A stretch of DNA of 64,000 bases from Amphiduros pacificus (taxonomy: Eukaryota > Annelida > Polychaeta > Phyllodocida > Hesionidae): assembly GCA_949316495.1 (NCBI GenBank), contig OX439012.1:28106935-28170934 (forward strand), written 5' to 3'. Positions 35,525 to 46,148 of this stretch are shown here, one piece after another. Made by a program: the position numbers and the translations under genes. Below the pieces are notes generated by a model, which was not told the origin of the DNA, searched no databases, and saw only the letters and a program-made list of their open reading frames with translations. Position 1 is the first letter of the stretch, and each line of letters begins with the position of its first letter.

Positions 35525-36357
35525 AAAGCGATTTGTCAAAGTGGCGTCCCATAAGTCCTCTCTCAAACCTATAAAGTATTGGGTCCCACAAGGCCCATTC
35601 CTTGGTCCCATACTTTTTACTATGTATATGTCTCCTCTGGCTGATATCCTAGCCATATACGGCCTCAACTACCACATTTATGGGGATGATACTCAGATCT
35701 ACATCCCCGTTGATCACACTTCTAGTCAGCAAGTAGACATTAGTAGACGCAAACTGGGAGAATGTGTCAAGGAGGTTAGAACCTTTCTGATCTCAAACAA
35801 GATGAAAATAAATGATGATAAAACTGAAATACTGATCTGCACTGACAGGTACAGTACTTCTGCTAACAACAATATCTCTAATCAGAGTAGGTGACTATCA
35901 GAGTAGGTGACTCTCATATCACACCCTGTGAGTCAGTTGTTGACCTTGGCATCATCTTTGACTCCAGGATGGATTTGAAAGCACAAATCAAGAAAATGTG
36001 CAAAAAGGGATATTACCACATCAGAAACTTAGCTGCTATCAGACAATGTCTAGACCAAAAGACAGCTGTAACATTTAGACATGCTTTTGTTACATCTACC
36101 CTAGACTGTGGAAATGGCCTCCTGGCAGGTCTTCCATGAGCTGACAATAAGAAGCTGCAATATCTGCAAAACTCTGCAGCATGAAAGATCAGGAAATTTA
36201 ATCACATATCTGGAAAATTGAAGGAACTACACTGGCTCCCCGTTCATGCTAGGATCAATTTAAAAAATCCTTCTTATGACCTCGAAGGCCCTCACTGGTA
36301 AGACGCTGCCTTACTTACGTGATCTACTCCAAGTGAAACAGGGTGATAGGTGTCTCA
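35525..36357 (+). mobile_element. CR1/L2-like LINE, reverse-transcriptase C-terminal half
   Basis: The frame from about 35525 gives VPQGPFLGPILF, PLADILAIYGLNYHIYGDDT (catalytic Y-x-D-D present) and VDHTSSQQVDI, then a switch of frame near 35890 to ESVVDLGIIFDSRMDLKAQI, CKKGYYHIRNLAAIR and FVTSTLDCGNGLLAGLP. After a TGA near 36139 the frame resumes with LQYLQNSAA and HISGKLKELHWLPVHARI. This is the standard RT to thumb/3'-domain order. It is 5'-truncated, has one shift and several stops, and is the same subfamily as 39712-41215. Confidence 0.85.
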
Positions 36358-36379
36358 ATTTTCAAAACAAAAACAAGAA

Positions 36380-36770
36380 AAATTATATGTTCTGACTTTC
36401 ATATCGCTCAAATAAGATCCAAACATAAAGATTTCACCTTTGTTTTTTGTCACTATTTTTTATGCGTTCTGCCTGAACAAAAAATATTTCAATTCAATAT
36501 ATTCTGATGTGCATATTGCTACAATAAAACTTCAAAATGAAGATTTCATGATCAGCATGAAAAAAATACTTGTCCCAATCAGGAATTGAACCCCATTCCT
36601 TTAGCATGGGAGACGGATGTCTTGCACATTAAGCCATATCGAAAGTATGATTTGACTTTCTCACTGGTAAATCACAGATAGTCATTATCTTTATCCCTTT
36701 ATCAAGTTATTTTATAAAGGAAGATATTCAGTAGCCCAAGTCAAATTTATGGACTTTTCCAAAAACAGGC
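36380..36770. repeat. Second locus of the ~125-bp repeat plus tRNA-like SINE
   Basis: TATGTTCTGACTTTCATATC, AAGATTTCACCTTTGTTTT and ATTCTGATGTGCATATTGCT match the units at 30890-31700. They are followed by a reverse tRNA-like block (GGAATTGAACCC at 36582, AGACGGATGTCTT) and the shared flank TTTCTCACTGGTAAATCACA. Confidence 0.65.
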
Positions 36771-37012
36771 GACAAGAAAAGTGACAACAAAAGTGAATCT
36801 AACTTTTCTGAACCCGTCCTTGGCTCTTACTTAGGCGACAAGTGACAACTGAGCATCAAATAGCAAAACAATTGAACAAAGAACTGAATATAACTTTTCT
36901 GAACCCGTCCTTCGCTTCTTGCCTAGGCGACAAGAAAAGTGACAAATAAAGTGAATCTAACTTTTCTGAACCTGTCCTTGGCTCTTGCTTAGGCGACAAG
37001 AAAGTGACAAAC
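36771..37012. repeat. ~70-bp tandem repeat
   Basis: GTGAATCTAACTTTTCTGAA, CCCGTCCTTGGCTCTTAC, TTAGGCGACAAG and AAAGTGACAA recur three times with some length variation. Translated frames have no domain. Confidence 0.75.
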
Positions 37013-37021
37013 ATAAAAAAG

Positions 37022-37375
37022 AAGAGAGTACCAAATTGCACCCATGGGCTCCAACAAAAAGATCCACAAAGTGGAACAAATTAATCAAAATCTATATATG
37101 TACCAAGCTGAACCCTTGGACTATATCAATTTGAACAAACATCAAGGAGTTGTGAATCAAAACTGTTCAAAATTGAGAGTACCAAATTGCACCCTTGGAC
37201 TCCAACAAAAGATCCACAACCACAAAGTTGAACAAATATAAGCACAAACAAATAAAGTTCAAATTAAACAAAATCTGCATGTCTACTAAGCTGAATCCTT
37301 AGAGTATATCAATTTGAATTATCCAGTCCATAAAGAGTACCAAATTGAATCCTTGGAATCCTTAAAAAAAAAAAA
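37022..37375. repeat. ~150-bp tandem repeat
   Basis: GAGAGTACCAAATTGCACCC, then TCCAACAAAAGATCCACAA and AAAATCTATATATGTACCAAGCTGAA occur in order, repeat near 37170, and a third partial copy (AAGAGTACCAAATTGAATCC) lies near 37335. Confidence 0.7.
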
Positions 37376-37639
37376 AAATCCATTTTCATCCAATACATGC
37401 ACAAAAAGATGAATGGTTATCTCCCAAAACTGATTCTAAACTGTCTTGTCTGCATCTTGGTGGAAAGCATAACTCATGAAGGAAATTTTGGCAATAATTC
37501 CAACAAATCCAGAAGTACTGCATCGTTAATGATTAATGACTAATACACAAGCAATGTATGATTCAAAGAAACCCAGTACTGGGCACTGCCTTACACAAAG
37601 CCAGCATGATATACAAGAAACAGAATTTCTGATACTGGG

Positions 37640-38735
37640 ATAAAGCAAATATGAAGAAAAGATGCAATAATCTTGAGCTACTGTTCCTGATATCCCTGCT
37701 ACTGTTATGTGGCGATGTTCACCCTCATCTAGGGCCTGTTCAATTTCCTTGTGGAGTGTGTGAACGACCAGTTGCTAAAAATCACAGAGCCATGCAGTGT
37801 GATGAATGTGACACATACGTATGTTACATGTGTTTTGGTGCCGATCGTGCTCTGGGGACACAGACGGGGATCGGAACTATACTCGCTGGCTACCTGTGAG
37901 CTGGGGCCTTAACCTAGCTACCTAATCTACCTATGTGAGTTGGGAGGTAGCAAGGACTGCAGACACAGCGTATACAATGCACGTCTTTATTCGGTGCTGT
38001 ATACACTAGAGTCTGGCTAGGAAGGCATGGCAAGAGCGTGATATATAAAATATCCAAATGCTGATACTGACAAAGTCCTGAGGATGCATAAAACACCCAA
38101 GTCTATACAAGTGGCTGTCATGAGACAGAGTATCGTGGATCTTCTAGGCAAGTGGTTTTTGCCTCTTTAAGGAAATCTGAGTGGATCTGTGTGCATACTA
38201 ATAAGCCTCGCCTGCGTCTGCCTGCATGACTCATCTGCAGCGTATTGGCGAAGTTCCGGTTTGGAGCATCACGTCATCTCTCTGCTGGGTAGTAATGCAT
38301 CTCATTAGCCTGCACTTGTTGGCCTTCACGTTGCACTCAGTAACCTCTATGATCTCTTGCCAAATATCATGATTGTCTATACTTGTATATAAGAGTCTAT
38401 AGATGGGTAATCCATATCCTACACATACACATAAAATGTGATGGGCTCACAAATAAAGATTATGAGTTATTCAATAAACAAAGATGGCTGTCATGGGAGT
38501 GCTGGAAATGTCGCCTCCCTCATATTTCTGATGCTTTCTTTGTAAATGAACTTGAAACAAGTAATCTCTTTGAAACACTAAGTGATGAAAGTATCACAAG
38601 TGAAAGAACAGATGATCAATCTGCAGGGAAAACCTCCCCCACAAGACCAAAGCAAGGTAGAAAAAAGCAAAAAATTCAAAAGCTTAAGGTTATGACAGTG
38701 AACTGTAGAGGCCTCAACTCAACCAAAAAACAAGT
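37640..38735 (+). mobile_element. CR1/L2-like LINE 5' part, with a solo LTR inserted in it
   Basis: The LINE frame opens with a hydrophobic leader (LLFLISLLLL), then GDVHPHLGP, a degenerate 2A-like peptide (consensus D-V/I-E-x-N-P-G-P). A PHD-like zinc finger follows: CGVCERPVAKNHRAMQCDEC. The LTR at 37822-38423 interrupts it; the rest of the finger (HIKCDGLTNKDYELF, WECWKC) resumes at about 38428. Next come a Ser/Lys-rich linker and the first endonuclease block, LKVMTVNCRGLNS, where the copy ends near 38735. The leader-2A-PHD-endonuclease layout is known for CR1-type LINEs. Confidence 0.8.
37822..38423 (-). mobile_element. Solo LTR, family A, reverse copy (fossil)
   Basis: On the minus strand it begins TGTAGGATATGGATTAC and ends CATGTAACA. 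Internal blocks CATAGACTTGGGTGTTTT-like, CGAATAAAGACG and TGTGTCTGCAGTCCTTGCTA align with the copy at 34647-35336. It lies within a LINE zinc-finger region. The flanking tetramers CGTA (37818-37821) and CATA (38424-38427) fit a 4-bp target duplication that has since lost a CpG. Confidence 0.75.
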
Positions 38736-38823
38736 AAGACATAATACTGTGCTGACTTAACACAAAAGGACTTATCAAAATGGATATTCATAAAAAAATT
38801 ATGTATATGTTTATCTGTATATA

Positions 38824-38925
38824 ACAATGATGATGATGTTGATGATGATGAAGACGACGACGATGACGACAACGACAATAAAAAGAAGAAGAAGAAGAAG
38901 ACGAAGAAGAAGATGATTTTATAGC
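38824..38925. repeat. GAT/GAC/GAA trinucleotide tract
   Basis: Runs of GATGATGATG, GACGACGACG and AAGAAGAAGAAG are followed by TTTTATAGCGCCCTTTCAGA, a phrase that looks like a SINE/LINE 3' end (compare TATAGCGCTGATTCC at 58453). Confidence 0.85.
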
Positions 38926-39244
38926 GCCCTTTCAGACATTGTCTGCATATATACAATTTTATATAATAAAATTAATAATTATCAATAATATGAATAGGAA
39001 TGAGAATGTTATTAATTAATTCAAACAGAGCATCCGCTGCACCGATTGGCTTGATCTTGAGCTCATTTTAAAGAAAAAGGTGAAATATTAGGAAAGTTAG
39101 AAGGGACATAGCATACATTCCTTTTATTATTGGTCAAAATAGCCAAAAACAGGTGTTTCAAGAAGAACAGAGGGAGGAGTTTTATCAAAGGTAATTGCAT
39201 AGTTTCCAAATGATCATATTAACATAATTTATGATGTTACCATG

Positions 39245-39305
39245 ACCCCACTATGATGACACTTTCCTGTCTAATGTCACTATGATGACACTTTCCTGTA
39301 TGACG
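39245..39305. repeat. Short tandem duplication
   Basis: CTATGATGACACTTTCCTGT occurs twice (about 39251 and 39281), followed by a third start ATGACGTCACC. Confidence 0.7.
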
Positions 39306-39700
39306 TCACCATGTTTATCTTGCTCGCAACGTCAATACAGTTTTAGAGCACGAAAAAACCACCTTTCTACTCCAATTATTGACGAAGGTATGGTCTTTTG
39401 TAAATATAATATTCGGTTGAATGAAATGTGCATCTTGTAGCCGCACAGTGTTTACCTTGCTCGCAACGTCAAGACGACTTCACTCCAGGTTAAAGTATCT
39501 TTCTACTCCAATAATTGACGAAACTGTGGTCATTTGTATATACGATGTTCAGTGGAAAGAAATATGCATCTCGTAGCCCCAAGCAACTGTGTTTACCTTG
39601 CTTGCAACGTCAAGACGTCTTCATTGCAGGTTAAATCATCTTTCTACTCCAATTATTGACGAAATTGTGGTGTTTTGTTTTTCTAATATTCAATTGAAAG
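39306..39700. repeat. ~140-bp tandem repeat, three units
   Basis: TTACCTTGCTCGCAACGTCA, then CTTTCTACTCCAATTATTGA, CGAA and GAAATGTGCATCT-like blocks recur at about 39310, 39449 and 39590. Units are 80-90% alike by eye. Confidence 0.8.
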
Positions 39701-39711
39701 AATTGTGCAAA

Positions 39712-41215
39712 AATAATAATAATAAAATTTATATTTCGCTGAAACCAGACAAGTCTGTTCATATCGCTGTATTCAGAACATATTTTCAGTCTACTCTTAA
39801 AGAAGGTGACTGAAGTACTAGTCCTAACTATTCACTAGGAAGGGCATTCCATAGTCTGGGGCTAATAGAAGAAAAAGCCCTATTGTGCACTATCACCAAC
39901 TGTTTTAAGACGAGTCTTGGAAACAGATAGGTAAGTACCATCGTTTGATCTCAGACACCTGTCTCCCTGTTTCACAAGAAGTAGGGCACACAGGTAAGGA
40001 GGTGCCTTACCATTTAGGGCCTTCCAGGTCATTAGGAGAATTTTGAATCCAATCCTAGCATAAACAGGGAGCCAGTGCAACTCCTTCAATTTCCCTGGTA
40101 TATGATCAAATTTCCTGATCTTTCCTACCATGTGGGCTGCAGAGTTCTGCAGGAACTGCAGCTTTTTAATATCTGGTCTTAGAAGACCAGCAAGCAGACC
40201 ATTACCATAATATAGGGTAGACGTAACAAAAGCATGAATTAATGTCGCAGAAATCTTCATGTCTAATGGCTGCCAAATTCCCAATACGGTACTCTCCATT
40301 TTTGCACATTTTCCTGACCTGTGCCTTCATTTCCAAGTGTGATACCAAGGTCAACAACTGACTCACTGGGTATGATGTCACTGTCGCCTTCTCGGACAGC
40401 TTTAATGATTTTATTGGTAGCAGTACCATACAAATTAGCATTTAAGATTTGCAATCATTAATTTTTATCTTGTTTGAGATAAAAATGTTCTGACCCCACT
40501 GACACATATCAATGTGTGTATACTGATGTCTACTTGTTGACCAGAGGTGTGATCTACAGGGATATAAATCTGGGTGTCATCTGCATAAATGTCATAATTG
40601 AGCCCATACTTAGCCAGAATGTCAGCCAAGGGGGTGAAGAGAATGGGACCAAGGACTGATCCTTGTGGGACCCCATACCTTATGGGTTTGAGCGTGGATC
40701 TTTGGCATCCCACTTTGATGCATTGTTTTCTGTCACGTAGGTATGATCCAAGCAAGGGCATGACTGCTGACCTTGCACCTTGATATTTGATGGTCTATGG
40801 TATGGATGGCTGCGGAAAGGTCAAAACAAAGTAAGATTACCGATCTTTTATTGTTTAGATCACGCAGGATAATATTTTGTATCCTTAGTATGGCAGTTTC
40901 AGTTCTATGATACTGTTTGTGGGCTGATTAGAATTTGTCAGTAAGACCGTTTCTTACAAGATGAGGGATCAATTGGTCGGCAACTGCCATCTCGGTAAGT
41001 TTGGAAATATATGGAGAGATGGGTCAGTGATTCTTCTCAATGAGTTCAAGACCCAATTTCTTCAAAAGAGGCACTATGATGGCAATTTCCATATTATCAA
41101 ATACTGCTGAGTGAATTAGAGATTTGTTTATAATGGCAGCTGTACTGATGGGTAAGAGATGATCCAAGAGGTCATGGAGTAGCCAGCATAAGTTCTTAGC
41201 TGCCTTCTTCGGATA
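39712..41215 (-). mobile_element. CR1/L2-like LINE, 5'-truncated with 3' end
   Basis: Reading from 41215 down: LPISTAAIINKSLIHSAVFD, PLLKKLGLELIEKNH, ISKLTE, DLSAA...TIDHQ, VPQGSVLGPILF, PLADILAKYGLNYDIYADDT and VDHTSGQQVDI. The 3' domain follows: FVTSTLYYGNGLLAGLL, LQFLQNSAAHMVGKIRKFDH, LKELHWLPVYARIGFKIL, WKALNGKAPPYLCALL. It ends in a 3' tail of ATT trinucleotides near 39715, as in CR1/L2 elements. Numerous stops and shifts make it a dead copy. Confidence 0.87.
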
Positions 41216-41249
41216 TATGTATATATACATAAAATATTAAGAGGCTTCT

Positions 41250-41615
41250 TGGATGTGACTGAGTGATAATGTTACCGGATTATATCAGTGGAGATATTAT
41301 AGATATGGAGGATTATATGGAAGAAGTGGTAAATTAAATGCGTATTTGCCTTTGTGTGTATGAATAATGATGGAGATATTGTGGATATGATGGATAATAT
41401 GACGGATACTATGTTTGCCTTTGTGAGCATAAATAGTGATGGATTATTTGGTTGGAGATATTTTCTGTCCTTCGAGTTCTGATATATGCGAACATTGATT
41501 TATTATAATTTGAATTTATCACTCTTTCATAAGCCTCGCTTCATTATGTGTATCAGTTTTGAGATATTTTCATGATTAACTTGCGCAGAAAATTCAAATT
41601 TGGTGCCGAAATGAG
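41250..41615 (+). mobile_element. Possible BEL/Pao-like LTR remnant with primer-binding motif
   Basis: TTTGGTGCCGAAATGAGACT at about 41589 resembles the primer-binding site found right after the left LTR of BEL/Pao elements. The preceding ~340 bp contains an internal duplication (GCCTTTGTGTGTATGAATAA / GCCTTTGTGAGCATAAATAG). No coding part follows. Fossil; weak call. Confidence 0.3.
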
Positions 41616-42980
41616 ACTGCCATGTGCACAGAAACGGAAGACGTTTGACCTGTCGAATGTGCTAACATTAGGATGTCCAATGCTGTATACTTTGCCTGTA
41701 GTTTGACATACACAATACATCTAAATCATTCAAATGAGTCATTCTGAGAAATGGCACAGTGTAGGAAAAAAGCGTCCATGTCTTGTATGAGTTCAAATGT
41801 GCAAAAGTAAGTCCCATAAAGTAAGGGGCTCCAGTTCCAAAAAGCCCCCTAGCCACACTACCCGGGGGGCTTCAGCCTCCAAAGCCCCCTCCTGGATCCG
41901 CCACTGCATGGCGCATCAGCTTTTAAACACTGTTCTCATTGGCAAGATTACCTTAATGGCAAACACTCATGCTAACTACAGGGCTTACAAGCAATTATTC
42001 CTCGATTTACAAGTATGTCTCTTGAGAGGAAATGACAACCGCCTCTTGGCTTTAGTCTCATATCCTGGTATCAGCCATTGAGAGCATGGCTGTGATTGGT
42101 CAAAATATTTGTGTGTTAAATTTCTATTCATTGGGTTTGAGTTCTGACCACCCAATCCCACTTGTAATAGTGAGTGGATTCTGTGAGTTTTCTCTGTTTT
42201 GTGTTAGTGTGGACTGTCTCACCAATCACTCTATGACATAGGTGTGTGAAAAAACTGACCAATCAGAAAAATCTGCAAAGATACAGGCAGAAGAAGGCCA
42301 TATTCAGTGACCCGAAGCGGTCTCTATTCCTACTTGGAGGATTCACATGGCAAGCCTATGTAGACTTGTGATGCTAATTGACCTCTGAGCAGATACCACA
42401 TTGTTAAAACAATATTAAATGTGTTACTATTTTATTTCATCAATAAATGCATTTTTTATGATTCAAACAAAAATAAGATTACAAAACATTTGTTATTAGA
42501 GGTTACATATCATCATACTGGATCAAACTTTTCAAAGCATATTTTCTCTCTTTTGATACAGAAGGCACATTTATTATTTGCAAAGAAAGTTGCCTTTCCA
42601 AAAAAAGCAGAAACGAACCATTTTCACATTGTTTTATCATCTTTGACAATGTTTTGAATTGCACACAGGTTTTTTTATTGTTGGCACAAAAATCGTGTTT
42701 CCGCTCCAGAAGGCATTGAGCACGAAGTGAACCCAAGAGAACTATATGCGAAGTCTGCCCCAGACACTTGGGGTAAGTGAATTATATTTGTGACTGTCAA
42801 GAGGCCACACGATTTTTATGCCTTTGGGACACCTAGCGGTGGGAGGTTGACTTCAGTGGTATTCATCTACAAAGCCAACTTCAATGGTTTATATCTACAA
42901 AGTTGAAAATTTTTAAGATCTGTCTTTTTGCTATGTATGTACAAAAGAGCGGAGACCATGATGATACAACTACCTTTTTA
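41616..42980. other. Intergenic, no recognised gene
   Basis: A C/G-rich stretch (AAGCCCCCTAGCC ... GGGGGGCTTC ... CTGGATCCGCCACTGC) at 41825-41905 looks like the edge of a common DNA repeat. The remaining ORFs have no domain. Confidence 0.4.
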
Positions 42981-42985
42981 CTTTG

Positions 42986-42986
42986 G

Positions 42987-43056
<70 letters not shown>
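42986..43056. repeat. (TA)n microsatellite
   Basis: Long TA run followed by ACACACACACAC and a short second TA run ending at 43078, right before GGAGACTTTA. Confidence 0.95.
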
Positions 43057-43057
<1 letters not shown>

Positions 43058-43179
43058 ACACACACACATATATATATAGGAGACTTTACGGTAGGTAAAG
43101 GTGGTTAAAGCAGGGGAACACACTGGGGCTCAGGTACCAGCATGACACGATCCCCCAGCCTGGGTACTTAAAGGCGAGC

Positions 43180-45222
43180 CCGCCAATTAATATCATTGTT
43201 CAGTAACAATGGGGCAACCAACGATGGTATCACAGTGTTCGCCAAAAGTCGTCGGCCCGTCGGACAAAGCCGGCCGTTTTATCACATTGTCCGCCGATAA
43301 TGACTGAAAACGGCGGCCAAATTGTCCGCCATTCTTTACCTGCGCAGTTTCTCAATGTATTCATCACAAATATGTTTTATTGGTTTGTTTTCGGAGATTT
43401 TCGGTTGCCGCCATTTTGTAAAGTTTGAGATATATCCGGGTCATTACGTTTGTCCCCGCCTGATTATTTCCGCCGTGTTCACTCCTGTTCAAAAGTCGAG
43501 CACGTTTTCGGGATTCATACTCATTTAACAATTAAAAAACCGTGCACGACTTTACACATAATCAAATGTGGTTCGTAATCTGGTCCCCTATCATTATTTC
43601 TAGTTCAAATTCATATTAAAATCGTAACATACCAGTCAAAAAGCCTGGGAAGAGCAGACGACAATTTTACAACTTGGGGTATTCTTAGCTTTCTTTAAAT
43701 GAATATTTGATTCATTTTCGATTGAGAAATGTAGGTGATATGTAGGTGATATGTAGGTAGGTAGGTATGTAGGTTGGTATGTATGTAGATATGTAGGTAG
43801 GTATGTAAGCAGATATGTAGGTAGATATGTAGGTTGGCATTTAGATAGATATGTAGGTAGGTATGTAGGTAGATATGTAGGTTGGTATGTAGGTAGATAT
43901 GTAGATTGGTATGTAGGTAGATATGTAGGTAGATATGTAGATTGGTATGTGGGTTGGCATGTAGGTAGGTAGATATGTAGGTTGGTATGTGGGTTTTATA
44001 AGCTGAATATCTGTCACAAGAGCAAAAAATGCCGTGAGATTAAAAAGAAAAAGTACGAGTTGAAATGTCTGATGTTGAAGACAAATGTCTGATGTTGGCT
44101 GGCTGAACATCAGACATATTGTCTGATGTGGGTCAAAAGTTTTGGCGAACACTGGTATCAATGTAAAGGACTTCTCACTCACTTATGCTACACTGCTCGA
44201 CGCTGTTAAAATGTTACAGAAATACAAAGGTGCATATATGTGTAAGACTGATTTAGCATCTGCATTTCAAAGTGTCAAAGTTACAGAGGGCGACAGACAT
44301 TTGTTAGGATTTTCTGACCCTGTCGCCCACTGTAACTGGGTGCAAAATTTCTCTTGATATAATTCTTCAGACCTGCAGGGAAGCTGGGTTCAGTATTCAG
44401 GAGGAAAAAAACATGGGTCCTTCCCAGAGGATGGAGTTTTTAGGCATTGTTATTGACTCTGTAAAGGAACAGCTGAGCATTTCTGAGGAACGTTTAACTG
44501 ATATTCTGGAAGAACTTGACGCTTTTGTCGGTAGACAGTACATTACAAAGCGAGCGCTGCAGTCTTTGATAGGCAAACTCACCTTTTGTGCTAGGGTAGT
44601 TGCTGATAGCAGCCTGTTCTCATGCTGCCTTAACCATTTAGCCAAGAGACCCAAGCAACTTCACCACAAAATCAGGCTAACTCGTGAGGCTAAATCAGAT
44701 ATTGAGTGGTGGAGGCGCTGCCTCAGGCTTCACAATGGGGCATGTTGGTTCCCTACAAAGTGGAGCATGGAGCACGCAGATATACTCTTCACTGATGCCT
44801 CAGACGTAGCCCTGGGTGTAAGTTTTAGGGAATCCTGGACTATCCTGGAATTCAAGGGCGAGCATGCATGGATGAGCACCATGAGCATTGCCTGGCGGGA
44901 GTTAGCAGCAGTAGTGGTAGCTGTCGCCACCTATGGCCCCAGATTATTAAACCAGAAAGTAGCCATGAATATCGACAACATTGCTGTCTGTTACTGCATT
45001 AATGATGCAAAGTCAAGAGACTCAGGTTTGATGAATTTGATACGCTCGCTTTATTTGTACACAAGCCTGTTTAGGATGGACTACAGGGCATATCACATTG
45101 GGACTCACTTTAATTCAGCTGCAGACGCATTGAGTAGGTTAGACATGAATAGGTTCCGAGCCATTCACCCCTACAGTGACAGACAGATGACCAAGGCCAT
45201 GCATATATTATATGACTACTGA
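43180..45222 (+). mobile_element. DIRS-like retroelement, RT/RNase H part (fossil)
   Basis: Protein blocks typical of DIRS/Ngaro-type elements: DAVKMLQKYKGAYMCKTDLA (RT start), KTDLASAFQSVKV, QRMEFLGIVID, SLIGKLTFCARVV, KSDIEWWRRCL, LFTDASDVALGVSF (RNase H), MSIAWRELAAVVVAVA, and HIGTHFNSAADALSRLDMNR. It ends near 45222 before any tyrosine-recombinase domain is visible. It is broken, with a few breaks, and carries the DNA transposon at 43233-44154 near its left side. Confidence 0.75.
43233..44154. mobile_element. Non-autonomous hAT-like DNA transposon (922 bp)
   Basis: Terminal inverted repeats CAGTGTTCGCCAAAA (43233-43247) and TTTTGGCGAACACTG (44140-44154) are perfect over 15 bp. GTATCA flanks both ends (43227-43232 and 44155-44160); allowing a 1-bp shift the duplication is 7 of 8 bp (GGTATCAC / GGTATCAA), as expected for hAT's 8-bp sites. 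Subterminal repeats are visible: TTGTCCGCC at 43288 and 43325 near the left end and GTCTGATGT/ACATCAGAC motifs near the right end. The middle holds a GTAGGTAGATAT-type microsatellite (43735-43995). No transposase frame, so it depended on another element. Confidence 0.75.
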
Positions 45223-46148
45223 GCCTAATCATTTCCTAACAGACTTTCTTACACATTTTAATGGGAATTATTTTTCTTGGTAAAAATTGATATCAGACCC
45301 AAATGACCCAACCAGCGATAGTAAGCATCTATACAATTCATGTAAACATCTAAGAAAATGACACAAATATATAAACAAGGCTCAATAAAGAAAAATATTT
45401 TTAAATCATGAAAACCTCCATCTCAAAATGCATGTATATTCATATATAAAAATGAATTTAATAATAAATTATAATTAATAATCTTTGGGAAAAATAATTT
45501 TAAAACACATTGTAAACAGTCAACTATTTGAGTGTCTAAATACCATCATTTTTATCAGGACACTATTTTTTCTTTTTTAAAGAAACTTTGTTTTTTGTAT
45601 CTAAAGATAGGGATAGTGCATTGATGCAATTTATTCTCTATAGAATGGCATCCTTCAATACATAAATATAATATGGATGATGATTGTACAAAAACAATAT
45701 CACAGATAAACACCACAACCATATATTTGAAATGTATTCTCACTGATTGAATAAATATAACAATAACAAATTATTATTTTAAGTATATTTATCAACTTCT
45801 AAATATAATTGTATAAAGTCTTTGATATCAGGATTATTCAAATGTTTTTGCGGATCTCGATTAGGACACAGTGACCAGTTGTACTCATGAGTGATTTAAT
45901 AAATACATACATTAAATAACTTTATATATAAATTATTATAATTGAAAAGTACATTAAATTACATGACTTGTATCACTCATGTAGGATAGTCTCTGGTCAG
46001 GGAGGTCACTCACGTTTGTATTGAGTCTCTAATAAGGGTGGGGGGTCACTCATCAGGGAGGTCATTCATTAAGGAGGGCTTACAAACAAAATGTAAAAAG
46101 TGTTGATTAAAATATCATCACTTTGCCCATCATATCATCGTAGTAATG
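45223..46148. other. Region 3' of GPCR 2
   Basis: AT-rich DNA. A minus-strand AATAAA (plus TTTATT near 45630) could serve the receptor gene's 3' end. A short GGGAGGTCACTCA/GGGGTCACTCATC repeat lies at 45998-46075. No other gene recognised. Confidence 0.35.
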
